DNA of 42,240 bases from Pirellula sp. (lineage in GTDB: Bacteria > Planctomycetota > Planctomycetia > Pirellulales > Pirellulaceae): assembly GCA_025459245.1 (NCBI GenBank), contig JALOQZ010000004.1, forward strand, positions 1-42,240, given 5' to 3'. Every line of letters starts with the position of its first letter. The first letter of the stretch is position 1. The translations under genes were made by a program, and so were the position numbers. Of this stretch, positions 14,722 to 22,802 are shown in pieces. Under the pieces are notes generated by a model. That model was not told the DNA's origin. It made no database searches and worked only from the letters and a program-made list of their open reading frames with translations.

Positions 14722-17700
14722 CTAAGCCCTCCCACTTCGTTTGATTTTGAGGCATTCCGCGACTGTGTTGCGGACTTGCATCTTGTCGATCTTGATGACG
14801 TAGCGATCGAACCCAACGCTCATCCCGCGTTTGCGATAATGGTCTTCCGAGAGGGTGGTCAGGGCGACCATAGGCAGCGTATCAAATCGGCGGTCGTCCC
14901 GTACCTTCATCGCGAATTCAAAGCCATCCATCCGTGGCATGTTGATATCCGAGATGATCAAGTTGTATCGGTTGGGCTCGTGCTGCAGCTTTTCCCAGGC
15001 TTCGAGTCCATCGTTGACAATCTCCACGTCCCACAAATCGGTTTTGACATATTGCTCGATAAGCTTTCGGAAGAAGAGGCTATCTTCTGCGACCAAGATT
15101 CGAGCATTGGTGATTTCGATTGGGGCCTGCGCTAGCTTCTCAGGAGCGTGCTTCTCAAACAGGCTGTAGAGATCGAGGATCATCACCAGTTTGTTGTTAT
15201 GGACAAAGGTTCCTAGGATCCCCTTGGAGTCATTGACTCGTGTTTCAAAGGTGTCGGCTACATCCACGACGGAGACGTCGGCACCTATGATTAATCCGAT
15301 CGGGAACGGGATAGCAGCTGCGCGGACCAAGCATAGGTCTTTGCGATCGGCTTCCATGCGACCAATAGGAAGGTACTTGTCGAGTCGCAGAATAGAGATG
15401 GTTTCCTGCTTGAGTTGCAGGTACTCCTTTTCTCCTACGGTCTTAATCTCCGTGGAGCGTATTCGTTCGATGATTGCGATCAGTTCTAACGGTATCGCGA
15501 AGTATTCGTTCGACGCATAGGAAAAGACCAGCATTTTCTGCGTTGCCACGCTTCCCTTGGAGACCTCTTCCATCGCCAAGGAATCGGCAGCGAGTTTACC
15601 CGTCTTTTGGCTTGGGTCCTCAAACTTGAGTCCCAGCTTCTGGACGATACCATTGATATCGAGTATGAGAGCGACGTGTCCCGTGCCTAGCACTGTGTGT
15701 CCTGAATACATCGTGCAGTTCTGAAGGAGCTTGGGGGTGCTGCGAACGATGATTTCGTTGATGCCTACGACGTTATCTACAATGGCTCCAAACAAATTTT
15801 TTCGGAACTGGAAGATAACGATGCACTGATTTCCGTCAGGAGGGGCGTCTTGATATTTGCTCTTGGCGTTCCCTTTTGGCTTGTCGCTTAATGAATGACC
15901 AGGCTCCGTCAATTCGAGTGTTTCATGGAGATCGACGATTGCGACTAATTGATCGCGAAGGTGGAAAACTGCTTGAGCATCCACTGACTGCAAACTCGCT
16001 TTGGCTTTCTCATCGAAGCGAATGATTTCGCTCACTGCCGTTTCGGGAATTGCGAATTGTTCACCATCCAGTTCGACGATGAGAGCTTTGGTAAGCGAGG
16101 ATGAGACCAACGCCTTTGCAAGTGGGAGAATGGCGGAGAACTTTGTCCCCTGCCCGACTGTCGTGCTTATGTCAATCGAGCCTCCGACCGCTTCGATATT
16201 ACTTTTCACGACATCCATACCGACGCCTCGGCCTGAGACGGCGGTCGCGGCTTCCTTGGTCGAAAAGCCGGGCTTGAAGATCAACATGATCTTCTCCTTT
16301 TCGGACATCCTGGCTGCTTCGTCAGCCGTGATCACACCTTTGCTCACGGCCTTTTTGCAAACGATGTCGGCGGAGATTCCACGGCCGTCATCCTCCACTT
16401 CGAGTATGATTTCGCCGCTTTGAATATAGGAACGAAGGAAGACATTCCCTTGGCGATTCTTGTTTGCCGCTTCTCGTTCCGCTGGGGTTTCTAACGCGTG
16501 ATCCATGCAGTTCCGGATCAGGTGGGTCAATGGATCGGCGAAGCTTTCAAGGATACTTCTGTCCAGTTCGAGGTGCCCACCTTCGATGTGGAGGGCAACT
16601 TCCTTTCCCAGTTGGCGTGATAGATCTCGAACAACCCGACGGTAACGTTCAAAAAGAGTTCCCGTCGTTTGCATTCGCGTAGCGATGATCTTCTCGTGAA
16701 CCCCCGAGATCGCTTGAGACAGAGTGCGAAACGCGATGTTGCCGTGAAAGTCGTATTGATTGAGCAGTTGATTGCGTGCCATCACCATCGTTCCGGTCCA
16801 CTCTAGCAGCTCATTCAATACTGCGACCGAAATACGCATCGATTGGTCAGCGGTGGCTTTCGCGCCCGCTGTGTTTTTCGCTCCATGCTCGGAGTCTGGC
16901 GTTTGATCGTCCTTATTCGGCTTTTTTGGTTCGAGGGAGGTCGTGGCGGCGGCAGCTGTTTCGTTGACAAGCTTCGGCGCAGAATCTGTGTTTGTATTGG
17001 AGGAAGCCTGCTCTCGTTGCGCTTTGGGATCGACCTTGATAACTTTGGAAGGTTCGATGTTCAAATAATTCGAAATCAAATCGCTGTCGAGCACTGTTTC
17101 GAAAACAAACTCGATAGGACCTTCCAAGGATGTGTCGATTTGCGCTGCATCGATACTGGATTCGATAATCCTCCCTACACTCGACAAGCCAGCAACAACC
17201 CCTTCTTTGATGTCGATTGCAGAATGAAGAGTTGCAAGATCCGTTTGGATTAAGAATAGGAAGAGCTTCGAATTCCAAGTTGCCTCGATCTTTTGCCAGT
17301 TGGGCGACCATGATGTCGCGTTTGTTCGAGTGGCTTTCTCGGCTGAAATGGATTCGCCGGTGCCGAGGACGGCTTCGAGTTTTCTAACGGCTTCCGATTG
17401 TGACAAATCCGCTTCAATCGTCGGACTGTTAAGCATCTGAGCGAGTTCGTCGACAGCTGCTAGAATCGCATCAACCACGGGCGGGGTCGCTTCGCGTTTT
17501 CCGCTCCTCACCTCGTCTAAAAGTGTTTCTGCAAGGTGGCTAAGCTTGACGAGATCGTCAAGAGACATATAGCCGCCGGTACCTTTCATCGTGTGAACCA
17601 CACGAAATACGCGATTGACGATCTCTTTGTCCGTCGCTCCCTGCGACTCGAGTGTCAAAAGGTCCTGTTCGATACTTTGTAGCCCTTGCAGACTTTCCGT

Positions 17701-17736
17701 GAGGAATTCCGCAAAGAGCTCTTGATCGATTTCCAT
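14722..17736 (-). CDS. cheA: CheA-type hybrid histidine kinase with receiver
   Basis: This is a 1004-residue kinase. The Hpt domain carries His48 in RVVHTMKGTGG. Next come a variable, Ala/Thr-rich region (about 250-310), a dimerisation helix pair, and an ATPase with an N-box (LIRNCMDHALE), G1 (EVEDDGRGIS) and G2 (SGRGVGMDVV). Two CheW-type regions follow (from ALIVELDGEQFAIP and MLVFSYASNEYFAIP), then a C-terminal receiver with phosphoacceptor Asp in LIISDINMPRMDG. Receiver fusions of this type are usual in alternative-function chemosensory systems such as Pil-Chp or Frz. It heads a six-gene minus-strand operon that lacks cheR, cheB and an MCP, and it is divergent from the bilin/gas-vesicle operon. 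Confidence 0.92.
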   Translation of the reverse strand: MEIDQELFAEFLTESLQGLQSIEQDLLTLESQGATDKEIVNRVFRVVHTMKGTGGYMSLDDLVKLSHLAETLLDEVRSGKREATPPVVDAILAAVDELAQMLNSPTIEADLSQSEAVRKLEAVLGTGESISAEKATRTNATSWSPNWQKIEATWNSKLFLFLIQTDLATLHSAIDIKEGVVAGLSSVGRIIESSIDAAQIDTSLEGPIEFVFETVLDSDLISNYLNIEPSKVIKVDPKAQREQASSNTNTDSAPKLVNETAAAATTSLEPKKPNKDDQTPDSEHGAKNTAGAKATADQSMRISVAVLNELLEWTGTMVMARNQLLNQYDFHGNIAFRTLSQAISGVHEKIIATRMQTTGTLFERYRRVVRDLSRQLGKEVALHIEGGHLELDRSILESFADPLTHLIRNCMDHALETPAEREAANKNRQGNVFLRSYIQSGEIILEVEDDGRGISADIVCKKAVSKGVITADEAARMSEKEKIMLIFKPGFSTKEAATAVSGRGVGMDVVKSNIEAVGGSIDISTTVGQGTKFSAILPLAKALVSSSLTKALIVELDGEQFAIPETAVSEIIRFDEKAKASLQSVDAQAVFHLRDQLVAIVDLHETLELTEPGHSLSDKPKGNAKSKYQDAPPDGNQCIVIFQFRKNLFGAIVDNVVGINEIIVRSTPKLLQNCTMYSGHTVLGTGHVALILDINGIVQKLGLKFEDPSQKTGKLAADSLAMEEVSKGSVATQKMLVFSYASNEYFAIPLELIAIIERIRSTEIKTVGEKEYLQLKQETISILRLDKYLPIGRMEADRKDLCLVRAAAIPFPIGLIIGADVSVVDVADTFETRVNDSKGILGTFVHNNKLVMILDLYSLFEKHAPEKLAQAPIEITNARILVAEDSLFFRKLIEQYVKTDLWDVEIVNDGLEAWEKLQHEPNRYNLIISDINMPRMDGFEFAMKVRDDRRFDTLPMVALTTLSEDHYRKRGMSVGFDRYVIKIDKMQVRNTVAECLKIKRSGRA

Positions 17737-17851
17737 GGCTACGAGATGCGTTGAGGTCCGTTGGGCAATGCTCTGGTACGACGTAGTACCGATTCGCGGT
17801 TAACAGATCATCCGCGATTCTTTGTGTATGCATGCACTCCAGCGGTGTGGA

Positions 17852-17866
17852 TTGCAGACCATTGCA
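17852..17866 (-). promoter_or_regulatory. Candidate operator TGCAA-N5-TGCAA, cheA operon
   Basis: Read on the minus strand the site is TGCAATGGTCTGCAA, an exact 10-bp-period direct repeat about 115 bp upstream of the cheA start. It matches the sites before the phytochrome, gvpA and terminal-kinase genes. Confidence 0.45.
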
Positions 17867-17926
17867 GCCTCAAACTTTCGTCTATCCGACTTTTCATAAC
17901 GTTGGACATCCGTCTTGTGTCCTAAA

Positions 17927-17990
17927 GCCTATCCGAAAACCATCGGAAACCGGCGCTAGCGTCAGAGCCGCGAATGGTTTTCGGATAGGT
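17927..17990. repeat. Interspersed palindromic repeat, copy C
   Basis: A nearly complete unit with ends GCCTATCCGAAAACCATCGG and ATGGTTTTCGGATAGG, in the 420-bp region between the divergent cheA and bilin operons. Confidence 0.85.
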
Positions 17991-18048
17991 TCGCATTTCG
18001 CAGGCCATTCGAGGTAGACGATGAGCCAAGAGGTGGCCTTTTATTTTC

Positions 18049-18062
18049 TGCAATCGGTGCAA
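18049..18062 (+). promoter_or_regulatory. Candidate operator TGCAA-N4-TGCAA, bilin operon
   Basis: The sequence TGCAATCGGTGCAA is the same direct repeat with one base less in the spacer; its spacer TCGG matches the last four bases of the phytochrome-operon spacer ATCGG. It lies about 96 bp upstream of the receiver gene that opens the bilin/gas-vesicle block. A TATAAA follows at 18072, without an obvious -35. Confidence 0.4.
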
Positions 18063-18106
18063 ATTATGGTTTATAAAAATTTGCTTGTCTGAGCATTGAA
18101 AGTCTT

Positions 18107-18124
18107 GGTGTAAACATTTACACC
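18107..18124. promoter_or_regulatory. Operator-like palindrome before bilin operon
   Basis: GGTGTAAACATTTACACC has perfect 8-bp arms (GGTGTAAA and TTTACACC) around two central bases, 34 bp before the start of the first gene of the operon. It is too short-looped to be a terminator and suits a dimeric repressor or activator. The cognate protein is not known. Confidence 0.55.
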
Positions 18125-18158
18125 CAACGTCATCACTCGACTTGAAGGAAGTAGTCTC

Positions 18159-18614
18159 ATGGTGCCTTCATCTGATAACCGTGTACATCGTATGGTTCGG
18201 CGTCGCATACTGCATATCGACGATGATCCACATTTTCTGAAGCTCGTGCGGGCTTTTATGAAGAAGGACGGAGTAGAGTCGATTGGAATGCTGAATGCCG
18301 ATCAAGCAATCAAAATGCTCGGCGAGTATGGTATCCGAGTCGTCCTTCTCGATGTCGATTTGCCCAACGCCGATGGGTTGGAGATTCTGCGAGATATCAA
18401 AGCGTGGGACGCTGGAATTCAAGTTGTTATGTGCACGGGTATCATCACGATGAGGATTCTCGTTGAATCGATCCAACGTGGTGCAGAAGGAGTGATCTTC
18501 AAGCCCCACGCGACTCCGAAAGTCCTTATGGAATCGGTCTCCGATGCGTTCGCTAAGATCGATCGTCAGATGGAGGCCTTTGCTTGGTTGGAGAAGTTTG
18601 CAGTGCACGAGTGA
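18159..18614 (+). CDS. Response regulator, first gene of bilin operon
   Basis: This 151-residue receiver protein has the acidic pair in HIDDDPHF (Asp21-Asp22), phosphoacceptor Asp65 in VVLLDVDLP, a Thr in MCTGI and the Lys in IFKPH. A short helical tail follows, with no output domain. It is separated from the bilin reductase gene by only a few bases, so it is probably co-transcribed. It could be a target of the CheA hybrid or of the phytochrome. An internal start at Met12 (MVRRR) is possible. Confidence 0.88.
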   Translation: MVPSSDNRVHRMVRRRILHIDDDPHFLKLVRAFMKKDGVESIGMLNADQAIKMLGEYGIRVVLLDVDLPNADGLEILRDIKAWDAGIQVVMCTGIITMRILVESIQRGAEGVIFKPHATPKVLMESVSDAFAKIDRQMEAFAWLEKFAVHE

Positions 18615-18617
18615 GAT

Positions 18618-19655
18618 GTGTCGCAGCTGACTCCGTGTTCCTGTGCGAGGATGAGCCTGTATGTGCAATTCGGTGCAAAGAGACTGGTACAAATTGTACC
18701 ACCCGAATCCCTGGAAGAATTGACTTGGGAGTCGGACGATAAGACGGTTCGTCGGCGAGGTCGCGGTTGGATGGGGCGATTCGCCCACGAAAACTTGTCG
18801 CCAAAGGAATGGAATATGTTTTTCGATCTTCAGCTGGATATCGGGTTTCAACAGGTGTTGGCGAATATGTATCAGAATCAGATCCATTCAACGCCGGTGG
18901 AGTACGCCGATACCGTCGAGCTGGGGACTCAGAGGGACCCAGCACAGTTGAGCAGCTTTACCAATGAGCGTCTACTTCGATTCGGGTTCCTCGAGCGACG
19001 CGTTGACGGTCGCTATGCTGACCGACAGTCGACCAACGGTAAGTTTCAGCTAAACGCTCGCGAGTGGGGATTGATATCGTCGGGAACTGACTCGCTATTG
19101 GCCGTCGCTCGTAGCGTTTCCATTCGGAGCAGTAAGAATGCGATTCTCAATACTTGGATCTTTCCCGTAAATTGCTTGTTGACGCCAGTCTTCGCGGCTG
19201 AACTTATCTGCATTGCAGGGGTGCATCGGGTTGCATTCATTGATATTCAAACACCTGGATTGAATCCGGAGCGTCGAGAGGAGGTTTCTGCTATCACCTC
19301 ACCATTGTCGACCAAGTACACAGTTCTACCTAGCGACAATGAACCACCGTCCTGGGCTACCGCAGATTCAACAGGTAACTTCAGCTACGCACGCAATGCA
19401 GGTCCCGAGTGGTCGTCTATCGTGGCGAACTGTTATCAAGACTATTTGAGTGTCTATCTTTCGGGGGTACTTAGTCACGATCGATCACAGAGTCGGTCGA
19501 TCGTATCGACCGCCGAATCAGATGCGGTTTTGTCTGCATATCAAATTCATCACATGCACAGCAGCCCTGGAAAGAAGTTTCTAGACAATCTCTTTACTAG
19601 CGATTGGACTGACGACTTCATGAATGGATTCTTGTTTACTCTACCAAAGGAATGA
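18618..19655 (+). CDS. Ferredoxin-dependent bilin reductase (pre-PcyA/HY2-like)
   Basis: This 345-residue protein matches the PcyA/PebA/HY2 family in its second half. The core strand block reads ILNTWIFPVNCLLTPVFAAE and continues to IDIQTPG, matching the family's ILHCVMFP...PLFGCDIV...IADLSP. The C-terminus YQIHHMHSSPGKKFLDNLF, then DWTDDFMNGFLF, matches the family's N-D-x-x-R...LEKAFGExW...VLF. By this alignment the PcyA catalytic His88 is Asn and Asp105 is Glu. The family reduces biliverdin with ferredoxin electrons. The first 130 residues are an extension relative to the usual 250. The start is GTG 18618 or ATG 18651. It overlaps the heme oxygenase gene by 4 bp, which supports the assignment. 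The exact bilin product is unknown. Confidence 0.8.
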   Translation: MSQLTPCSCARMSLYVQFGAKRLVQIVPPESLEELTWESDDKTVRRRGRGWMGRFAHENLSPKEWNMFFDLQLDIGFQQVLANMYQNQIHSTPVEYADTVELGTQRDPAQLSSFTNERLLRFGFLERRVDGRYADRQSTNGKFQLNAREWGLISSGTDSLLAVARSVSIRSSKNAILNTWIFPVNCLLTPVFAAELICIAGVHRVAFIDIQTPGLNPERREEVSAITSPLSTKYTVLPSDNEPPSWATADSTGNFSYARNAGPEWSSIVANCYQDYLSVYLSGVLSHDRSQSRSIVSTAESDAVLSAYQIHHMHSSPGKKFLDNLFTSDWTDDFMNGFLFTLPKE

Positions 19656-20344
19656 AAGCGAAGGCTATGTTAACTCAAACAATTCGTGCGACTCTTTCGG
19701 AACTCCATCGAGAAATCGAGACTACTCCCATCGCAGCCGCGATGGTCAGCGATTTTCTCCATCCAATGGACTACTGTGTACTTCAAGCACAGCTCTTTCA
19801 TATTCATAAAACGCTGGAGGAGCAAATCGAAGGAAATCCTAGTGTTCAAGGATTCTTCTCGCCTGAAATGGTGAGAACAGCAACCATTGAAAAGGATTTA
19901 TCCGTCTGGGCACAATCGGTTGGGGACTTCAAAGTTTTGTCGCCTACCTCTCGACTTTGTGTTCGTATGCGTTATTGGGGAATCAATCGCCCAGAGAGTT
20001 TGCTCGGATGTATTTACGTTCTAGAGGGATCGCGGATGGGGTCCTTAATCATCGGTAAGACGCTCGGCAGAGCGCTTGGGCTCCCTTCGAATACAGAGGC
20101 AGGTCTCGCTTACCACCTAGAAGGAGCTGAGTGGACTCCCCGTCGATTCAAAGGATTCAAAGAAGCGATTGACACCGCGAGCTGGACTGAGGATCAGAAA
20201 GAATCAATTATTGAAGGAGCGGCAGATTTCATGTCATTGCTTCTGGCCCTGTATAAGGTAATTCCCGTTCGTTCGAAATCGGAATCGCTAACGATACCAT
20301 TTCCCAACACCGCGTTGGTTCGCCCAGAGAACTTAGCATCGTAA
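19652..20344 (+). CDS. Heme oxygenase, BphO-like
   Basis: This 230-residue helical protein opens the heme cleft with LSELHREIE, where His19 matches the proximal heme ligand. The later segment YVLEGSRMGSLIIGKTLG matches the distal-helix signature of bacterial heme oxygenases, with the flexible glycines and the serine/methionine next to them. It converts heme to biliverdin, CO and iron. Its ATG overlaps the bilin reductase stop (ATGA), implying coupled translation of the two successive enzymes. The start could instead be Met6. The product would supply both the reductase and the phytochrome. Confidence 0.87.
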   Translation: MKAKAMLTQTIRATLSELHREIETTPIAAAMVSDFLHPMDYCVLQAQLFHIHKTLEEQIEGNPSVQGFFSPEMVRTATIEKDLSVWAQSVGDFKVLSPTSRLCVRMRYWGINRPESLLGCIYVLEGSRMGSLIIGKTLGRALGLPSNTEAGLAYHLEGAEWTPRRFKGFKEAIDTASWTEDQKESIIEGAADFMSLLLALYKVIPVRSKSESLTIPFPNTALVRPENLAS

Positions 20345-20371
20345 GTATTCCCCAACGTCGAGGAGCTGGAC

Positions 20372-21148
20372 ATGAGCGAAGTCGCGAGTCGAGAAGACAA
20401 GTCGAAACTGTTCGTTGAAATTGCGTCGGGTGAGCCGGATGGAAAGTCGCTTTTGGCGATTCGACAAGAGAAGGCAGACGACAAGATTCGGGACCACATA
20501 CGGATGACGCCCGGGGTGCAGCCGTTCAAGCACAATTACTACACCGCCGAGCAATTCTATCGTCGCGACAATCGCACCGGCATTCTGAGAAATGCATATG
20601 GCCAGAGGGTGCTTCGAGTGACGGAAGACTTTATCACGGGCCTTTTAGCAGGTCTTGAAGATGAGGTTGGGGATCGCGCGGGTATGGTGATGTACGAGGC
20701 CGGCTATGCTTGGGGCCTTGAAGATATGCGCAACTTTGTGAAACGGTCGCAAGGGGAATTCGAGGTTGAATTCTCGAAGATGGGCATGGGCATGATGCTC
20801 GAAACTTGGTGGTGGCCATTGACCATTGAAGGTTGGGGGACTTGGCAATTCGATTTTCGCGAAGCCAAACGGGATATGCTCTTCATTGAGTTGTATGAGT
20901 CGGCGGTTGCAAAGACCCTTGGGGACATTGGTGCAGCGGTTTGCTATTTCTATGCTGGACTATTTGCGTCGGTTTTCAGTGTTCTTGCACGCAAAGATTA
21001 TGGATGCGTAGAGATTCAGTGTTATGCCATGGGTGCAGACCACTGCAAATTTTTGATTTCGCATGCCGAGAGAGTCGATGCGGCGGCATTCTGGCGGAGC
21101 CAAGGTGCCACTGCGAAGGACATCCTCAAAAAGGTTAACGAAGTTTAG
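20372..21148 (+). CDS. V4R-domain protein, bilin cluster
   Basis: This 258-residue protein has about 60 N-terminal residues of low similarity to anything I know, then a V4R (4-vinyl-reductase-like) domain ending in CVEIQCYAMGADHCKFLISH, the Cys-rich signature of that family. V4R domains are small-molecule binding or sensing domains, also found in BchJ and XylR/DmpR N-termini. Two V4R proteins accompany bilin-binding globins in reported bilin gene clusters, and this operon also has two. Its role could be bilin handling or chromophore assembly. GAGGAGC upstream is a good ribosome-binding site. Confidence 0.8.
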   Translation: MSEVASREDKSKLFVEIASGEPDGKSLLAIRQEKADDKIRDHIRMTPGVQPFKHNYYTAEQFYRRDNRTGILRNAYGQRVLRVTEDFITGLLAGLEDEVGDRAGMVMYEAGYAWGLEDMRNFVKRSQGEFEVEFSKMGMGMMLETWWWPLTIEGWGTWQFDFREAKRDMLFIELYESAVAKTLGDIGAAVCYFYAGLFASVFSVLARKDYGCVEIQCYAMGADHCKFLISHAERVDAAAFWRSQGATAKDILKKVNEV

Positions 21149-21183
21149 ACAACGCCATTCCTGAGACTGAATCAAGAACATCC

Positions 21184-22233
21184 ATGAATAATCTCGCAAA
21201 CCTTGGCTTGATACCAAGCCGCATGACAAGACTGCTGTGCAACCAGCCCGTCCGCGGCTTGCGAGACCTCATTGATTGGTCGAATACGGGCAAGTCCTCC
21301 GCAGCGAATATTACTCCATGGGTAGAGCTTCAAGTCGAACTTCGCGAGGCGCCAGCTTCTCCTTTGCCAGCGGTGGCAGAACCAGAGGTTCCCGTTGATA
21401 CAAAAGTCGTGGTGAATGATGTATTACCGCCGCAGGTCGTTGAGGAAATAGTTTCCATTCAAAAGACAGAGCCGGTTGCTGAGACGCTTGTGGCTTCCTC
21501 GAATACCACAGAGCCAGAAGGAGCATCCGTTCCGGTGGTTGAGGAGGAGCCAGATTCCGTCGAAGTTGGGCCCGAGTTCACAGAATCGGTTGACGCGTCC
21601 AAGATTGAAGCAGAGGAAAAAGTTGAAATTCCAGCAACGAATCCCGTAACCGAGACGGTTGCGTCAGTTGAGCCGGCCGCCCCCGCCAGAGCAGAGTCAA
21701 AAGTAATCGAGAAGAACCATATCGAGACTGTCGCAGCATCTACGGAGAAGCCGGACGAGGAGCCCGAAAAGCCTTTGGCGTCACAGGCAAAGAAGAGTGA
21801 GGTGGCAGAGAGCGTCGAAAAGGTTGTTCCTGACAAACAGGTTCCGATGGATACAAGAAAGGTAGTCCCTGAGACTCCTGTCGAAGAACCAAAGATTTCT
21901 AAGCCAGGTCGCCCGGTGTTATCGGCTGAAGCCAAAGCAGCGCCTCCCGTTCCGTCGGCGTCGCGCTTTCAATCAAGTTCACAGCCGTTGCCGCCTCTGC
22001 CATCAAGTCGCGCCGCAGCGCCCAGTGGATCCGAGAGTGATTATCTGATGCAGTTGGAGCGATTGGTCGTTCAGTTGAACTATGAACTTGGGATGAAGCA
22101 AATGCAAAATTCGAACGAGGGACCGGAGCAATGGATGGTTCAGCGGATGATTGAACTGAATTTGCGAAACCTTGAGCTACAGGATCAGTTGGCCAGTGCA
22201 ATGCGAACGAGTCAGGCCTCTGGCACAAAGTAG
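21184..22233 (+). CDS. Acidic low-complexity linker protein, unknown
   Basis: This 349-residue protein has three parts: a short N-terminal region with one cysteine (residues 1-45), a long Pro/Glu/Val/Ala-rich stretch (about 50-270) likely to be disordered, and a C-terminal helical pair (YLMQLERLVVQLNYELG and MVQRMIELNLRNLELQDQL). The ends look conserved and the middle does not, suggesting a flexible tether. It lies between the first V4R protein and the globin. A scaffold that gathers bilin proteins, or links them to vesicles, would fit. I recognise no family. Confidence 0.6.
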   Translation: MNNLANLGLIPSRMTRLLCNQPVRGLRDLIDWSNTGKSSAANITPWVELQVELREAPASPLPAVAEPEVPVDTKVVVNDVLPPQVVEEIVSIQKTEPVAETLVASSNTTEPEGASVPVVEEEPDSVEVGPEFTESVDASKIEAEEKVEIPATNPVTETVASVEPAAPARAESKVIEKNHIETVAASTEKPDEEPEKPLASQAKKSEVAESVEKVVPDKQVPMDTRKVVPETPVEEPKISKPGRPVLSAEAKAAPPVPSASRFQSSSQPLPPLPSSRAAAPSGSESDYLMQLERLVVQLNYELGMKQMQNSNEGPEQWMVQRMIELNLRNLELQDQLASAMRTSQASGTK

Positions 22234-22272
22234 AAACAACCGAATGAAGGGTCGGATCAATTAGGACTAGCC

Positions 22273-22770
22273 ATGAACCAAAGAATCCAACAACTGTTAT
22301 TGAGCAGCGACAGTCGGTACTTGTCTGACGAAGAGAAGGCCGAGTTCGGGGAGTATCTCGAGAAGACACGCCGATTAATTGATCTGGTGGGACAGATCGA
22401 GGAGAACGAAGACTCTGCGGTTCGCTTTTGCATCGATAATACGCGAAAGCGCTATCCAAATTTTGACAAGTATCACACCAACGCTTGGGCAAAAGCCTTT
22501 CGCGATGTGCAGTTGACAACGCGTTACATGGCACAGGCTATGTTGCTTAGCGATATGAAGATTCTCGAAGACAAACTCTTGTATTGGCTTCGGACGATTC
22601 TGTCGGGATTCAGTTTCACGCCAGAGTTCAACCGCGATACATACACGTACCTCAAACAGGGGTTTCGGCAGGCATTACCACCCGATGTGTTTGAGGAGTT
22701 TGAACCGTATTTAGATCGTTCGATCGAGATCTTGTCCGATTTCCCTAATCCAGCTGTTCCTGCTGTTTAA
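22273..22770 (+). CDS. Phycobiliprotein-like globin (BBAG type)
   Basis: This 165-residue protein follows the phycobiliprotein pattern from end to end: SDSRYLSDEE at the N-terminus, AFRDVQLTTRYMAQAML in the chromophore helix, then SDMKILEDKLLYWLR, matching the allophycocyanin CxRDMxYYLRYxxYAMLAGDxxILDExVL block. Arg77-Asp78 of the chromophore site are kept, but the bilin-attaching cysteine position is Ala75. Cys53 is the only cysteine. Bilin biosynthesis-associated globins, described as relatives and proposed ancestors of phycobiliproteins, are the best fit. Without the usual cysteine it may bind bilin non-covalently or act as an assembly partner. Confidence 0.75.
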   Translation: MNQRIQQLLLSSDSRYLSDEEKAEFGEYLEKTRRLIDLVGQIEENEDSAVRFCIDNTRKRYPNFDKYHTNAWAKAFRDVQLTTRYMAQAMLLSDMKILEDKLLYWLRTILSGFSFTPEFNRDTYTYLKQGFRQALPPDVFEEFEPYLDRSIEILSDFPNPAVPAV

Positions 22771-22802
22771 CGCAGCTTGACGGTAATAGAGAGGTACTGG
22801 TT

